The notes under the pieces: model-generated
The model's input: only the letters and a program-made list of their open reading frames with translations
The model's database searches: none
Told to the model about the DNA's origin: nothing
Assembly (NCBI RefSeq): GCF_002855495.1
Contig: NZ_PKRO01000015.1
Coordinates: 1 to 64,000 of the forward strand
Length of the DNA stretch: 64,000 bases
DNA from: Porphyrobacter sp. TH134
Lineage (GTDB): Bacteria > Pseudomonadota > Alphaproteobacteria > Sphingomonadales > Sphingomonadaceae
Reading direction: 5' to 3'
Translations under genes and position numbers: made by a program
In this document: piece by piece, positions 49,658-59,413 of the stretch
Layout of the letters: each line of letters starts with the position of its first letter
How positions within the stretch are numbered: position 1 is the first letter of the stretch

Positions 49658-50847
49658 ACCAGACGATTTACGACGCGGTCATTATTGGCGGCGGCCCCTC
49701 CGGCTCAACGGCGGCGACCGATCTGGCGCTGGCTGGTCATTCGGTCCTGCTGATGGAGCGCGGCGGCCGGATCAAACCGTGCGGCGGGGCGATCCCGCCG
49801 CGCCTGCTTGCTGATTTCGACATTCCCCACGGCCTGCTGGTCGCCAAGGCACGCTCGGCCCGGATGATCGCGCCCTCGGGCCGTGCGGTAGATATGCCGG
49901 TGGGCGAGATCGGTTATGTCGGTCTGGTCGACCGCGAGGAATTCGACGAGGCCTTGCGCGAACGCGCGCACCATTCGGGCGCGGAGCGCCTGACGGCCAC
50001 CTTCGAGAAGATCGAGCGCGACGACAACGCTCATCCTATCGTCACCTTCCGCCGCACCCGCGGCGGGCCGCTGGAAAGCGTTCGCGCCCGCGTGGTGATC
50101 GGCGCGGACGGCGCGCGCTCGTCGGTGGCCAAGCAATGCCTGCCGGGTGCCGAGCGCATCCCTTGCGTGTTTGCCTATCACGAAATCATCAAGGCCCCGC
50201 CGCGCAACACCGACCAGTTCGACGCGTCGCGCTGCGATGTCTATTATCAGGGCCGCTTGTCGCCCGATTTCTACGCCTGGGTCTTCCCTCATGGCGACAC
50301 TGCGAGCATCGGGGTGGGCAGCGCCAACAAGGGCTTCTCCCTGCGCGGTGCGATCGCCACGATGCGCGATGATCTGGGGCTGGACCGCTGCGAGACGCTG
50401 CGCCGCGAGGGCGCGCCGATTCCGTTGAAGCCTCTGAAACGCTGGGATAACGGCGCAGATGTGATTGTCGCAGGCGATGCCGCCGGCGTGGTTGCGCCCG
50501 CATCGGGCGAGGGCATCTACTACGCGATGGCCTGTGGGCGCGTGGTCGGCGAGGCAGCCTCCGCATTCCTGAAGACGGGCCAGGCCAAGCATCTGCGCGC
50601 CGCCCGAAAAGCCTTCATGAAAGAGCATGGCACCGTGTTCTGGGTGCTGGGGATGATGCAGTATTTCTGGTATTCATCCGACAAGCGCCGCGAACGGTTT
50701 GTCACCATGTGCGACGACAAGGATGTGCAGGAACTGACCTGGCAGGCCTATATGCACAAGAAGCTGGTGCGCGCCAAACCCATGGCACACGTCAAGATCT
50801 TCCTGAAAGACACCGCACACCTGCTCGGGCTGAGAGCGGCGACCTGA
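49654..50847 (+). CDS. bchP: Geranylgeranyl diphosphate/bacteriochlorophyll reductase
   Basis: 397-residue FAD-dependent reductase that saturates three double bonds of the geranylgeranyl tail to phytyl. The N-terminal dinucleotide motif IIGGGPSGSTAATDLA, the CGGAIPPRLL segment and VVAPASGEGIYYAMACGR (FAD phosphate region) are diagnostic. ATGA overlap with the preceding carrier gene. Last gene of the bchG-led group. Confidence 0.95.
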   Translation: MNQTIYDAVIIGGGPSGSTAATDLALAGHSVLLMERGGRIKPCGGAIPPRLLADFDIPHGLLVAKARSARMIAPSGRAVDMPVGEIGYVGLVDREEFDEALRERAHHSGAERLTATFEKIERDDNAHPIVTFRRTRGGPLESVRARVVIGADGARSSVAKQCLPGAERIPCVFAYHEIIKAPPRNTDQFDASRCDVYYQGRLSPDFYAWVFPHGDTASIGVGSANKGFSLRGAIATMRDDLGLDRCETLRREGAPIPLKPLKRWDNGADVIVAGDAAGVVAPASGEGIYYAMACGRVVGEAASAFLKTGQAKHLRAARKAFMKEHGTVFWVLGMMQYFWYSSDKRRERFVTMCDDKDVQELTWQAYMHKKLVRAKPMAHVKIFLKDTAHLLGLRAAT

Positions 50848-50901
50848 ACGGCGGCGGCGGTGCCCATTGCAGGTTGCAGCCCGCAACTCTAAGCTGATGC
50901 C

Positions 50902-51384
50902 ATGAACCGGATGATGATTATTCCCGTGACCGTTGCCACGGGTGCGGCGCTGTGTGTGGCGGCGCTGGGCGCGACCGTGACCGACCTTGGTCCGTGGTAT
51001 CAGGCGCTCGCCAAGCCTGACTGGAACCCGCCTGATGTCGTGTTTCCGATGGGCTGGACGGTGATCTATGCCCTCATCACAGTTGCCGGGATCACCGCCT
51101 GGCGTGCGGCGCCTACCGCTGCGCGGGCAGAATGGGTGCTGGGTCTGTTTGCCCTCAACGGCTTTCTCAACATCAGTTGGAGCCTGATTTTCTTCCGCCT
51201 CCAGCGGCCCGATTGGGCGTTTTTCGAGCTGACCCTGCTGTGGCTCTCGATTCTGGTGATGATCGTCTTTTGCTGGCGTTTTTCGAAAAGCGCTGCGCTG
51301 CTGCTGGTTCCCTACCTTGGCTGGGTGAGCTTTGCTGGCGCGCTCAACTGGGCGGTCGTGCAACTCAACGCTCCCTTCGGCTGA
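50902..51384 (+). CDS. tspO: TspO/MBR family tryptophan-rich sensory protein
   Basis: 160 residues, five transmembrane helices, rich in Trp. Family fingerprints: WYQALAKPDWNPPDVVFPMGWTVIY-like N-terminal loop, NISWSLIFF and PYLGWVSFAGALNW. In Rhodobacter TspO is an outer-membrane porphyrin-binding protein that lowers photosynthesis gene expression in O2. It starts 54 bases after bchP, probably in the same transcript. The ribosome site is weak. Confidence 0.92.
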   Translation: MNRMMIIPVTVATGAALCVAALGATVTDLGPWYQALAKPDWNPPDVVFPMGWTVIYALITVAGITAWRAAPTAARAEWVLGLFALNGFLNISWSLIFFRLQRPDWAFFELTLLWLSILVMIVFCWRFSKSAALLLVPYLGWVSFAGALNWAVVQLNAPFG

Positions 51385-51415
51385 GGCCGGGTGCATAATC
51401 ACAGGGGGCGACGTC

Positions 51416-51703
51416 ATGATGGGCAGCGATCTGACCGCGACGCTGTTTGCCGATGGCCATGCAGCTGACATTATCCTTGGTGTGCTTGCGATCGAGGCGG
51501 CATGGCTGCGGGTCGCAAAAGGCTGGCGCTGGGCCGATATTGCCGCGCTGCTGGGCACAGCGGCGCTGATCGTGTTGGGCCTGCGCGCGGCCATGGTGAG
51601 GGCCGATTGGTACTGGATCGCACTGCCACTGGCAGCGTCCCTGCCGCTCCACCTGCTGGATCTTCGCAATCGGCTGAGAGCCAAGCGGGCAGATGAGCGC
51701 TAG
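51416..51703 (+). CDS. Small membrane protein of unknown function
   Basis: 95 residues from the ATG at 51416 (GGGGG six bases upstream); a second ATG follows directly. Three hydrophobic segments (about 15-33, 41-58, 66-82) and a very basic tail (LRNRLRAKRADER). No family recognised. It begins 31 bases after tspO and ends just before the convergent puf terminator, so it is the last gene of the bchG-to-tspO unit. A role linked to TspO or pigment handling would be guesswork. Confidence 0.65.
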   Translation: MMGSDLTATLFADGHAADIILGVLAIEAAWLRVAKGWRWADIAALLGTAALIVLGLRAAMVRADWYWIALPLAASLPLHLLDLRNRLRAKRADER

Positions 51704-51751
51704 GCTGGTCCGACTGGCCCCCGCGCGGGCCACAGCTGAAAGTCCCAAAGC

Positions 51752-51788
51752 AAAAACCCGGCAAGGACCATAAGTCCGCGCCGGGTTT
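51752..51788 (-). terminator. Rho-independent terminator of the puf operon
   Basis: AAACCCGGC (51754-51762) pairs with GCCGGGTTT (51780-51788), with a nested GGAC/GTCC pair in the loop. On the minus strand the stem runs into TTTTTG. It lies 48 bases after the pufM stop and ends the crtF-bchCXYZ-puf superoperon. Confidence 0.88.
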
Positions 51789-51836
51789 GCTGTATTTCCG
51801 ATTGAAGGAGCCGGACCAATGCGGCCCGGCCCGCTG

Positions 51837-52808
51837 TTAGTTGCCGGCAGAGGCCTGCGCAGCGCCGGTCGGGTCATAGTTGACCGTTTCGGGAGCGTAG
51901 TAATGTTCCTGCGCCCACAGGTACCAGTTGTCGACAACGGTGCCGGTCAGCAGGATGCCGATCCCGCCCGTCAGCGTCGTCAGTACGGCAAACCACCAGG
52001 CCCAGCGGTGGATGGATTCGAACGAGGCATTGAAGCCCATCACCCAGCGCCAGTACAGCGCACCGCGTTCAGCCGCCGTCCCGCGGTCGGTAATCTGCTC
52101 GATCTCGCGTTCCCCGCCATAACGGCCGAGCGCCAGGATCGTCGCCCCGTGCATCGCGAACAGAAGCGCCGATCCATACAGGAAGACGATCGAGAGCGCG
52201 TGGAACGGATTGTAGAACAGGTTCCCGTAGACCAGCGAGAAATTGTTGGTCCAGTTGAGGTGTTCAAAAATACCGTAAGGAACCGCTTCCGACCAGCTGC
52301 CCATCAGCAGCGGGCGGATAAAGCCCAGCACCAGGAACAACCAGATCGCACTGGCGAAAGCCCAGGGGATGTGCATCCCCATGCCCAGCGCCTTGGCCCG
52401 CATGTAAGTGCGCGCCCACCAGCACAGGACCGAGATCGTCAGGAACGCACCGGTCAGAATGAACCAGCCGCCTTCATTGAGCGGGACAAACGGGCTGAAC
52501 CCATATTCCGGACCCGGAGGGCCAAGGTACAGCCAGAAAAACTCGCGCATGAAGCCTTGCGGGCTCCAGTTGACCTGCGCGGCGAAGTTCAGGCCGATAA
52601 TCAGCAGCGCCGCCCCGCCGAAAGCCAGACTGAGCACGCCCAGCAGGCCAAGATAGATCGGGCCGATCTGAGCCTGGCCCAGTTTGCCCATCCAGTAGTT
52701 GTGTCCGACAAGGGCAATGCGGCCCTCGCTACCGTCGAGGTGCGGGACGCCCATTTCGGGCGGCCCTTGGACTTGCACCTGGGTAAAGATGTTTTGATAC
52801 GTCGCCAT
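51837..52808 (-). CDS. pufM: Photosynthetic reaction centre subunit M
   Basis: 323 residues, five membrane helices. M subunit of the type II reaction centre; begins [20 protein letters not shown] and contains the helix D/E region [32 protein letters not shown] with the His ligands of the special pair and non-heme iron. About 20 residues longer at the C-terminus than the core. It is the last gene of the puf operon: no tetraheme pufC follows, so reduction of the photo-oxidised pair must rely on a monoheme cytochrome. Confidence 0.97.
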   Translation of the reverse strand: MATYQNIFTQVQVQGPPEMGVPHLDGSEGRIALVGHNYWMGKLGQAQIGPIYLGLLGVLSLAFGGAALLIIGLNFAAQVNWSPQGFMREFFWLYLGPPGPEYGFSPFVPLNEGGWFILTGAFLTISVLCWWARTYMRAKALGMGMHIPWAFASAIWLFLVLGFIRPLLMGSWSEAVPYGIFEHLNWTNNFSLVYGNLFYNPFHALSIVFLYGSALLFAMHGATILALGRYGGEREIEQITDRGTAAERGALYWRWVMGFNASFESIHRWAWWFAVLTTLTGGIGILLTGTVVDNWYLWAQEHYYAPETVNYDPTGAAQASAGN

Positions 52809-52820
52809 TGTTCAGGCTCC

Positions 52821-53645
52821 TTACGACCAGATCGGAATTTTCTTCCAGAAATCCCAGAATTCGATCCAGCTGCCGACATACAAGGTGCCGGAAATCACGA
52901 TGCAGATGGCGCTCCAGAACCCGGCGCTCAGCGCAAGGAACAGGCCCACCCGGTGAATGCCGAGCGTCCCGACCGAATAACCGATGAAGTCCCGGAAATA
53001 GGTATCTTCATATTCGGGCGACTTGACGTCGGTGCCCCCGGACGGATTGACCGCCGACAGCACCAGACCGCCATGCAAAGCCAGCGCGAGACAGTTCGTG
53101 AAGAAGAACGTGATCGCCAGCATGTGCACTGGGTTGTAGTGGAAGTTGCCGAAAGCATACCCGACGTTGGAAACCCACTCGAGGTGCGTCCAGATCCCGT
53201 AGGGGAAGCCATTGCCCCACGCGCCCATCCACAAGGGACGAATGACGTTGAGCGAGACATAGGCGAAGACCGCAACGCTGAAAGCGATGGGCACATGGTA
53301 GCCCATGCCAAGCTTGCGGGCGATTTCCGCCTGCCGCAGCACCCAGGAGCCGAAGGCAACAACGGCGCAACAGGTGATGATCTGCCAGTATCCGCCCTGT
53401 GACATCGGTGCCAGCGACAGGCCATATTCGACCGGCGGAGGGTTGATCGAAATCAGCCAGGGGTTGAGGGTTGGACCCTGCGTCGCAGCGGCGAATATCA
53501 GCATCGTGCCAAGCAAGGCGCTGATTGCCGTCGTCACCCCAAAGAATCCAACATAAAACGGCCCGACCCAGAAGTCGAAAAGGTCGCCGCCGATTAATGT
53601 GCCACCGCGTGTGCGGTATTTCCGCTCGAAACTAAGGAGCGCCAT
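52821..53645 (-). CDS. pufL: Photosynthetic reaction centre subunit L
   Basis: 274 residues, five membrane helices. [20 protein letters not shown] is the conserved N-terminus; the special-pair and iron-ligand helix reads [34 protein letters not shown]. Forms the heterodimer with PufM that holds bacteriochlorophylls, bacteriopheophytins and quinones. Separated from pufM by 12 bases and from pufA by a strong hairpin. Confidence 0.97.
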   Translation of the reverse strand: MALLSFERKYRTRGGTLIGGDLFDFWVGPFYVGFFGVTTAISALLGTMLIFAAATQGPTLNPWLISINPPPVEYGLSLAPMSQGGYWQIITCCAVVAFGSWVLRQAEIARKLGMGYHVPIAFSVAVFAYVSLNVIRPLWMGAWGNGFPYGIWTHLEWVSNVGYAFGNFHYNPVHMLAITFFFTNCLALALHGGLVLSAVNPSGGTDVKSPEYEDTYFRDFIGYSVGTLGIHRVGLFLALSAGFWSAICIVISGTLYVGSWIEFWDFWKKIPIWS

Positions 53646-53700
53646 AAATCCATCCTCCCCGCCAGTAAGGCGGGCGCTACAGTTTTGCCAAAAAGTGATG

Positions 53701-53728
53701 GGAGGCAGGCAGGCGAACCTGCCCCCTC
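53701..53728 (-). other. pufA-pufL intercistronic stem-loop
   Basis: On the minus strand GGCAGG-TTCG-CCTGCC forms a stem capped by a UUCG tetraloop, with additional G/C pairing outside. It sits in the 99-base gap between pufA and pufL. In Rhodobacter an intercistronic hairpin here protects the pufBA segment from 3' decay and raises LH1 relative to reaction centre; the same role is inferred. Confidence 0.7.
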
Positions 53729-53744
53729 ACATTTAAAGCAGGTG

Positions 53745-53939
53745 TTATCCTGCCGCCGGGCTTTCCGACGACTCGATAGCAGCCTGGGCCGGTGCGGGCG
53801 TGCCAGGAGCGCGCTCGAGCCAGTTGTAACGATCCGTGCTGAGCAGGATGAAGTGGATGGTGAACGCCAACACGGCGAGACCAACATGGAGCGCAACCAG
53901 AGCGCGGCGAATGTCAAAATAAAACCAAACTCTCCACAT
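53745..53939 (-). CDS. pufA: Light-harvesting 1 alpha polypeptide
   Basis: 64 residues. One membrane helix with the bacteriochlorophyll-ligating His in AFTIHFILLSTDRYNWLE and the MWRVWFYFDIRRALVALHVG start typical of LH1 alpha. The C-terminal extension (APGTPAPAQAAIESSESPAAG) is low-complexity. AAGGAA ribosome site. With PufB it forms the ring antenna around the reaction centre. Confidence 0.96.
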   Translation of the reverse strand: MWRVWFYFDIRRALVALHVGLAVLAFTIHFILLSTDRYNWLERAPGTPAPAQAAIESSESPAAG

Positions 53940-54014
53940 GGGAAAATTCCTTTCTTGTACAGTCAGATATCTGCGCAGCCGGCCGAGTGCAGGCCACGCG
54001 CATTCATGACGGAA

Positions 54015-54155
54015 TTAGAGCCAGGGCTTGTAGGACCACATCAGGAAGTGCGCGACCAAGGCGATCACGACATACAGGCTGAAAGTGCCCATAAAGCCCT
54101 TGTGGATTTCCTGTGCCTCTTCAGGCGTCAGGTGGGTTCCGATACGTTCGTTCAT
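54015..54155 (-). CDS. pufB: Light-harvesting 1 beta polypeptide
   Basis: 46 residues, translated by hand because it is so short. N-terminal amphipathic part MNERIGTHLTPEEAQEIHKG, then a single membrane helix with His36 (ALVAHFLMW) as bacteriochlorophyll ligand and His18 as the conserved N-terminal histidine; ends WSYKPWL. CGGAG precedes the ATG at 54155. First gene of pufBALM; 75 bases separate it from pufA. Confidence 0.96.
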   Translation of the reverse strand: MNERIGTHLTPEEAQEIHKGFMGTFSLYVVIALVAHFLMWSYKPWL

Positions 54156-54326
54156 CGGGTTTTCTCCGTTCAGTTGGGTATGATTGAGAGCCCGAAAGCT
54201 CTCTTCGGCGTCCCCGCGTGATCCCCCACGTGGATTGGAGAGCCCCTTTTTCAGGGGCGTAGGTATGTGCTGCCGAGGACATGGTCCGCGGCAACGACAA
54301 AGAGTTGGAAGGGGCGGGCATGATCA
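54156..54326 (-). other. bchZ-pufB leader with stem-loops
   Basis: 171 bases between bchZ and pufB without a gene; no pufQ-like frame found. Two stem-loops: GCCCCT/AGGGGC (54242-54258) and GAGAGC/GCTCTC (54186-54203). A CCACGTGG palindrome lies at 54227-54234. The stems may separate the low-level bchZ messenger from the abundant puf messenger by processing. No PpsR box with correct 12-base spacing was found. Confidence 0.5.
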
Positions 54327-55787
54327 TCATGCCTCCGCGCCTTCGAGCAGGTCTGCATCGAGGCAGTCTGCGGTAACTGTGGTGACGCCGCGGCTGCGCG
54401 CGGTGCGTTCGGCGGTATCGCGCAGGCGCTTGGCAGCGGAAATCCGCACCAGCACGGGCTGCGCCTCCACCAGCCTGTCGAGCATCGCCTTGGCCTCGGT
54501 GTCCCAGGTCAATTGCGCCTCGCCGCGCGGCGGGGTCGGAACGGTCTTGTCGAGCTCGGTGCCCAGCGGCAGGATGTGGAACAGCGCATCGAACAGCGCA
54601 TTGCACACTTCCTGCACCAGATAGGTCGCGCCGGAATAGCCCATGAAGGGTGTGCCAGTATGGCGGCGGATCGCGGCGCCGGGGAAGCTGGCGGGAATGA
54701 ACTGCGTGCTGGGGCCAAAGCCGCTGCCGGTCTTTTCGGCCAGATACATGCGTTCATTGTAGCTGCCGAACATCACCAGCGGCGGATTGCTGTGCAGCGA
54801 GGCGCGCACGGCTTGGTTATCCGTTTTTACCCCGGCGCAGCGCGAGGCCGCGATCGTGCAGGGCAGGCCCATGTCGTCTTCGAGGAACTGTCGGATGCCG
54901 CGCGCATAGGTTTCGTTGGCAACGATGCCGAAGCTCGCCGTACCGAAGAAATCCTGCGTGACAGAACGCCACAGATCCCACAAAGGCTTGATCGTGGTGT
55001 GCTTTTCACGCTCGATGAACGGCTCGGGATCGAGGCCTAGCTCCGCGGCCAGCGCGCGCAGGAACTTGGTGGTCTGGGTGAGGCCGATCGGCGCCTGGAA
55101 ATAGGGCCGTTCGAGCGTTTCGCACAGGTTGCGCCCGAACTCGCGGTACAGGCAGACGTTGGCGTCGCTCGTGGCGAGATCGCGGATGTCGGCCAGGTGG
55201 CTGCCGAGCGGGAATGCCATGCCGACTTCGGCGCCGATGCCTTCGATCAGGCGGCGGATCTCGGCCAGATCGCTCGGCATGTTGAACATGCCATAGCTGG
55301 GCCCGATGATGTTGACGCGGGGCTTTTCGCCTTCCTTGCGGGTCCGCGGTGCGGGCATTTTCTTGGGGCCGAATTCGGTCCACAGCCAGGTCAGCGCGCG
55401 GTCAGCCGATTGCCACTGGTCTTCGTCAATGGTGCGCGGCAGGAAGCGTTTGATGTTGGTGCCTTCGGGCGTCACGCCGCCGCCGATCATTTCGGCGATC
55501 GATCCGGTGACGACGACCGCAGGAAGTTCGGTATCCAGCGCCTTCCACGCGCGCTTCATCGCGCCTTCGGTGCCGGTCTTGCCCAGCTCTTCCTCACCCA
55601 GGCCGGTAACGACGATGGGGAGTTCGTGCGGGGGCAGCGCGTCGGTGTAGTGCAGCACGCTCGTCACCGGCAGGTTTTCGCAGCCGACCGGGCCATCGAT
55701 GATGACCTGCAGGCCCTTCACCGCGGTGAAGACGTAGGTGGCGCCCCAGTAGCCGCCGGCGCGATCGTGATCGAGGATGAGGGTCAT
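54327..55787 (-). CDS. bchZ: Chlorophyllide a reductase subunit Z
   Basis: 486 residues, NifK-like subunit of chlorophyllide a reductase (with BchX and BchY), which reduces ring B to give the bacteriochlorin. Starts [20 protein letters not shown]; cluster ligand region [20 protein letters not shown] and C-terminal PCYCP-type proto-reductase domain. The ATG at 55787 overlaps the bchY stop (ATGA). Confidence 0.96.
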   Translation of the reverse strand: MTLILDHDRAGGYWGATYVFTAVKGLQVIIDGPVGCENLPVTSVLHYTDALPPHELPIVVTGLGEEELGKTGTEGAMKRAWKALDTELPAVVVTGSIAEMIGGGVTPEGTNIKRFLPRTIDEDQWQSADRALTWLWTEFGPKKMPAPRTRKEGEKPRVNIIGPSYGMFNMPSDLAEIRRLIEGIGAEVGMAFPLGSHLADIRDLATSDANVCLYREFGRNLCETLERPYFQAPIGLTQTTKFLRALAAELGLDPEPFIEREKHTTIKPLWDLWRSVTQDFFGTASFGIVANETYARGIRQFLEDDMGLPCTIAASRCAGVKTDNQAVRASLHSNPPLVMFGSYNERMYLAEKTGSGFGPSTQFIPASFPGAAIRRHTGTPFMGYSGATYLVQEVCNALFDALFHILPLGTELDKTVPTPPRGEAQLTWDTEAKAMLDRLVEAQPVLVRISAAKRLRDTAERTARSRGVTTVTADCLDADLLEGAEA

Positions 55788-57334
55788 GATCCCACCGCCT
55801 CGGACGCCTTGCGCGCCGCATCGTTCAGTGCCGCATACTTCTTGCGGAACTTGGGCCGGTCGACGGGGAGGGTTTCCCACACGCCCGCAGCGTGTTCGGT
55901 TCCGACACCTTCGAAGAAATCGCGCATCGCATCAAAGCGCGCCTTGTTGCCCATCGCCGCGTTGATCACCGTGGCGAGGCTGCCAGCCCCTGCCGGACCC
56001 ATCAGCGGACGCGCCGAGATCAGGTTGGTGAAATAGAGCGAAGGGATCGCGCGCGATTTGGCGTGCTGCACCACCGGGGTGGTGCCGATCGCGAGATCGG
56101 GGCGGTATTCGTCGACCGCGGCGATATCCTGTTCCAGACTGGCGCGGAACTGCACGTGCACGCCGCGCGCTTCGAGCCATTCGCGGTCGGCATCCGACCA
56201 GCGGGTTTTCGGGGTCGCGGTGCCGACGTACGGCACTTCGGCGCCGCTTTCGACCAGCAGGCGCGCGACCAGCAGTTCGGAGCCTTCATAGCCCGAAACC
56301 GTGATCCGGCCCTTGATCGGCATGGCCGAAAGCGCACCGCGGCAGGCGGCGATCATGGTGTTCTTGACCGCGTCGACCTTATCCTGCGGCAGGCCCAGCG
56401 TGTCGCCGATGGATTGCAGCCAGGCGGCTGTGCCATCCGCGCCGACCGGGGCAGACCCGATGATCGGGCGACCGGCGGCTTCGAATTCGTGGATGCTGGC
56501 GGTGTAGAAGGGGTGGATCGCAGCGACGACCGCGCAATCGAGCGCCGCGTACAGCTCGCGCCATTCGCGGGTCGGGACGACCGGGCCGGCAGCGAGGCCC
56601 AAGGGCGCCAGCATCTGGCCTATCACCACCGGATCGGCCGGGAACATTTCGCCCAGCAGGGTGACGGTCGGCAGGTCGGAGCGTTCGCGCGGCGCAGCAA
56701 CCGGGCCAGCCGCGACTTCTTCGCGGGCATAGTTGAGCATTGCGCCCGCCAGTACGTCCTTGGCTTCGGCGTGGGTCGGAATGCCGAAACCCGGCACGTC
56801 GATGCCGATGATCCGCACGCCGTTGACCTGCTTGCCCAAGAGCCGCAGCGGCACGCCGCTGGCGGTGGGGACGCACAGGTTGGTGACGATGATCGCGTCG
56901 TAATTTTCGGGGTCAGCGAGCCCTTCGACCGCTTCCTTGATGTCTTCGAACAGCTTGCCGGTGACCAGCGTTTCGCTGGAGAAGGGCACATAGCCCACCG
57001 TGCGGCGCGCGCCGTAGAAGTGAGAGGTGAAGGTCAGGCCATAAACGCAGCAGGCCGAGCCCGACAGGACCGTGGCGGTGCGCCGCATTCTGAGACCCAC
57101 CCGGAGCGACCCGAAGGCAGGGCACATCGATTGCGGCTGATCATGCGGGCCGGCGGCCGGATCGACCGGATAGTCGGCGGCATACTGATCGAGAATGTCG
57201 CTCTTTCCCGCATCGCGCGCAGCATCGCGCATCGTGTCCTTGGACGAACACGCGCCGCCCGCATTCACGGCGCCGGCATCGAGATCGATCCGGTCGGGTG
57301 CGCGGTTGCCACTGGGGGGGAAAGCATCGCTCAT
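55784..57334 (-). CDS. bchY: Chlorophyllide a reductase subunit Y
   Basis: 516 residues, NifD-like partner of BchZ. Cluster cysteines lie in [32 protein letters not shown] and NLCVPTASG. The first 60 residues are a low-conservation leader rich in Asp and Ala. It begins 4 bases after bchX ends. Confidence 0.96.
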   Translation of the reverse strand: MSDAFPPSGNRAPDRIDLDAGAVNAGGACSSKDTMRDAARDAGKSDILDQYAADYPVDPAAGPHDQPQSMCPAFGSLRVGLRMRRTATVLSGSACCVYGLTFTSHFYGARRTVGYVPFSSETLVTGKLFEDIKEAVEGLADPENYDAIIVTNLCVPTASGVPLRLLGKQVNGVRIIGIDVPGFGIPTHAEAKDVLAGAMLNYAREEVAAGPVAAPRERSDLPTVTLLGEMFPADPVVIGQMLAPLGLAAGPVVPTREWRELYAALDCAVVAAIHPFYTASIHEFEAAGRPIIGSAPVGADGTAAWLQSIGDTLGLPQDKVDAVKNTMIAACRGALSAMPIKGRITVSGYEGSELLVARLLVESGAEVPYVGTATPKTRWSDADREWLEARGVHVQFRASLEQDIAAVDEYRPDLAIGTTPVVQHAKSRAIPSLYFTNLISARPLMGPAGAGSLATVINAAMGNKARFDAMRDFFEGVGTEHAAGVWETLPVDRPKFRKKYAALNDAARKASEAVGS

Positions 57335-57338
57335 CGCA

Positions 57339-58343
57339 TCAGGCCTCGTCGTAAATCACTTCGAGGCTCGGACGGGTTTCGAACACACCGCCGCGCATAT
57401 CGGCCTGCGTTGCAGGAACGAGTTCGACATTGGCACCGGTCACGTCGGCGCTGAACAGGCCGAGCAAGCCGTCCTGAGTCAGCGGGGTCGGGCGCACCGG
57501 GGGGGCTTCGGCGACGTTGATGGCGAGGTCTTCGAACAGGCTTGCCCATTCGCCGCCGGGGATGCCGATGATCTGGTAATTCGCGCTCTTGCGGCGGATG
57601 TCCTCGTTCGCGGGGATCGCGGTCAGGACCGGGATGCCGACCGCTTCGGCAAATGCATGCGCTTCGCCGGTGCCGTCATCCTTGTTGATGATCATGCCGG
57701 CAACGCCGACATTGCCGCCCATCTTGCGGAAGTACTCGACCGCCTGGCAGACGTTGTTCGCGACGTAGAGCGACTGCAGGTCGTTCGATCCGACCACGAT
57801 CACCTTCTGGCACATGTCGCGGGCGATCGGCAGGCCGAAGCCGCCGCACACCACGTCGCCGAGGAAATCGAGCAGGACGTAATCGAAGCCCCAGTCGTGG
57901 AAGCCCAGCTTTTCGAGCAGCTCGAAGCCGTGGATGATCCCGCGGCCGCCGCAACCGCGACCCACTTCGGGGCCGCCGAGTTCCATCGCAAACACGCCAT
58001 CACGCTGGAAGCACACATCCTCGATGCGCACTTCCTCGCCGGCGGCTTTCTTGAGCGACGAGGTTTCGATGATCGTGGGGCACGACTTGCCGCCGAACAG
58101 CAGGCTGGTGGTGTCGCTCTTGGGATCGCAACCGATCAGCAGCACGCGCTTGCCCTGCTGGGCCATCATGTAGCTGAGGTTGGAGAGCGCAAAGCTCTTG
58201 CCGCTGCCGCCCTTGCCGTAGATCGCGATGACCTGCGTTTCGGATTTCACTTCGCCGGTGTGCACGGGATCGGGTTCATGACCCGCTTCTTCGCGCAAGG
58301 CGGCGGCTTGGTCTTCAAGGGTTCGTGTGTCGAGCATGGACAT
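57339..58343 (-). CDS. bchX: Chlorophyllide a reductase iron-sulfur subunit X
   Basis: 334 residues, NifH-like ATPase feeding electrons to BchY-BchZ. P-loop IAIYGKGGSGKSFALSNL; cluster cysteines in RGCGGRGIIHGFE and VVCGGFGLPIAR. Start chosen at 58343, overlapping the bchC stop (TGATG) with GGAG nine bases upstream; an ATG at 58349 is too close to that site. Confidence 0.96.
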   Translation of the reverse strand: MSMLDTRTLEDQAAALREEAGHEPDPVHTGEVKSETQVIAIYGKGGSGKSFALSNLSYMMAQQGKRVLLIGCDPKSDTTSLLFGGKSCPTIIETSSLKKAAGEEVRIEDVCFQRDGVFAMELGGPEVGRGCGGRGIIHGFELLEKLGFHDWGFDYVLLDFLGDVVCGGFGLPIARDMCQKVIVVGSNDLQSLYVANNVCQAVEYFRKMGGNVGVAGMIINKDDGTGEAHAFAEAVGIPVLTAIPANEDIRRKSANYQIIGIPGGEWASLFEDLAINVAEAPPVRPTPLTQDGLLGLFSADVTGANVELVPATQADMRGGVFETRPSLEVIYDEA

Positions 58344-59290
58344 CAGCATTCGCTCCAATCGAGAACCATCTTCAGACAGTCAGGGTCAGTGAAGGCCTGT
58401 GGGTAGGCCTCCGTCGCTTCACCGGCAGGACGCCGGTTGGTGATCAGGCCGGTGAGGCCCAAGCGCCCGCATTCAATCAGGGCGCGGGTTTCAGCCAGAT
58501 CGCCGGGCTGCCATTCGGCGGCGACACGGAAATGGGCTTCGCGCATGAAGGCGGCGGGGAAGGCAAAGCTCACCCGCTCGGAATAGAAGCCGGCCAGCAC
58601 GATCTCGCCGCCCTTGGCCAGCCGCATGATGAGATCATCGATCAGGCCCGCGTCACCGCTGGCGTCATAAATGGCATGGTAATCGCGGCGCTCGTCAGTA
58701 GCCGGATCGATCACGCTGTAGCCAGAAGCACCAGTGCGGCGGGCGGGGTTGGTTTCCCACACGGTCGGCGCTGTGCCGCCCAGCGCCAGCGTCAGCCGGG
58801 CGAGCAGACGGCCCAGCACGCCGTGGCCGATGATAAGATCAGGCAGCGCCTCGCGCCGGGCAAAGCCGCCCTTTATCGCGTGAAGTGCCGTCGCCGCGAG
58901 CGCGCAAAGCACCCCGCTTTCGCCGAGATGCTCAGGGATCGGGAGCGCCCGCGCCGACGGAACAATGACGCGCTTGGCGGTGCCGCCGAACAGGCCGCGC
59001 GCGTCGGTGTAGCAATTGGCGCCGGGGACGAACACCCAGTCGCCGATCCGTCCGCGCGCTTCGGCGCCTGCATCGATGATGCGGCCGACTGATTCGTAAC
59101 CGGGCACCAGCGGATAGCCGAGGCCGGGGAAGGGCGGCATGCGCCCGGTGAACAACAGCTTTTCGGTGCCGGTGCTGATCCCGCTGTAGGTGATTTCAAC
59201 GAGCACATCTGACGCTTCCACCGGCTTCATCTCCAGCGCGCGGAGAGCCAGGCGCTCCGGTGCTTCGAGGATGACGGCCAGGGTGTTCAT
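58343..59290 (-). CDS. bchC: 3-hydroxyethyl bacteriochlorophyllide a dehydrogenase
   Basis: 315 residues, medium-chain dehydrogenase fold. Oxidises the C3 hydroxyethyl group to acetyl, the last ring modification. Conserved [33 protein letters not shown] and [13 protein letters not shown] segments. A promoter with consensus -35 overlapping a PpsR box precedes it (59365-59405), so bchC starts its own transcript as well as lying downstream of crtF. Confidence 0.95.
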   Translation of the reverse strand: MNTLAVILEAPERLALRALEMKPVEASDVLVEITYSGISTGTEKLLFTGRMPPFPGLGYPLVPGYESVGRIIDAGAEARGRIGDWVFVPGANCYTDARGLFGGTAKRVIVPSARALPIPEHLGESGVLCALAATALHAIKGGFARREALPDLIIGHGVLGRLLARLTLALGGTAPTVWETNPARRTGASGYSVIDPATDERRDYHAIYDASGDAGLIDDLIMRLAKGGEIVLAGFYSERVSFAFPAAFMREAHFRVAAEWQPGDLAETRALIECGRLGLTGLITNRRPAGEATEAYPQAFTDPDCLKMVLDWSEC

Positions 59291-59364
59291 TGTGTCGATC
59301 TCTCCGAGAGTTTTGCGTTGCGGATACCGAGTCGGAAACTCAGCTGCTGCGTTCTCCCGAGTGT

Positions 59365-59405
59365 TTGCTACGCCTTACGTGTCAGACTGTCAAATTTATT
59401 GGACA
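59365..59405 (-). promoter_or_regulatory. bchC promoter with overlapping PpsR/CrtJ box
   Basis: TGTCAAATTTATTGGACA (59388-59405) is a perfect TGT-N12-ACA. On the minus strand it ends in the -35 hexamer TTGACA (59393-59388); after 17 bases comes TAGCAA (59370-59365) as -10. Bound PpsR would exclude RNA polymerase. Confidence 0.8.
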
Positions 59406-59413
59406 AGTTTCCC

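Noticed and set aside
51715..51732. TGGCCC/GGGCCA stem after orf95 as a plus-strand terminator
   Set aside because: No T-tract follows; only the minus-strand puf terminator next to it is convincing.
54266..54281. TGT...ACA in the puf leader as a PpsR box
   Set aside because: Spacing is 10 instead of 12 bases and there is no symmetry beyond the triplets.
54156..54326. pufQ between bchZ and pufB
   Set aside because: No minus-strand frame with start, ribosome site and membrane segment fits in the 171 bases.
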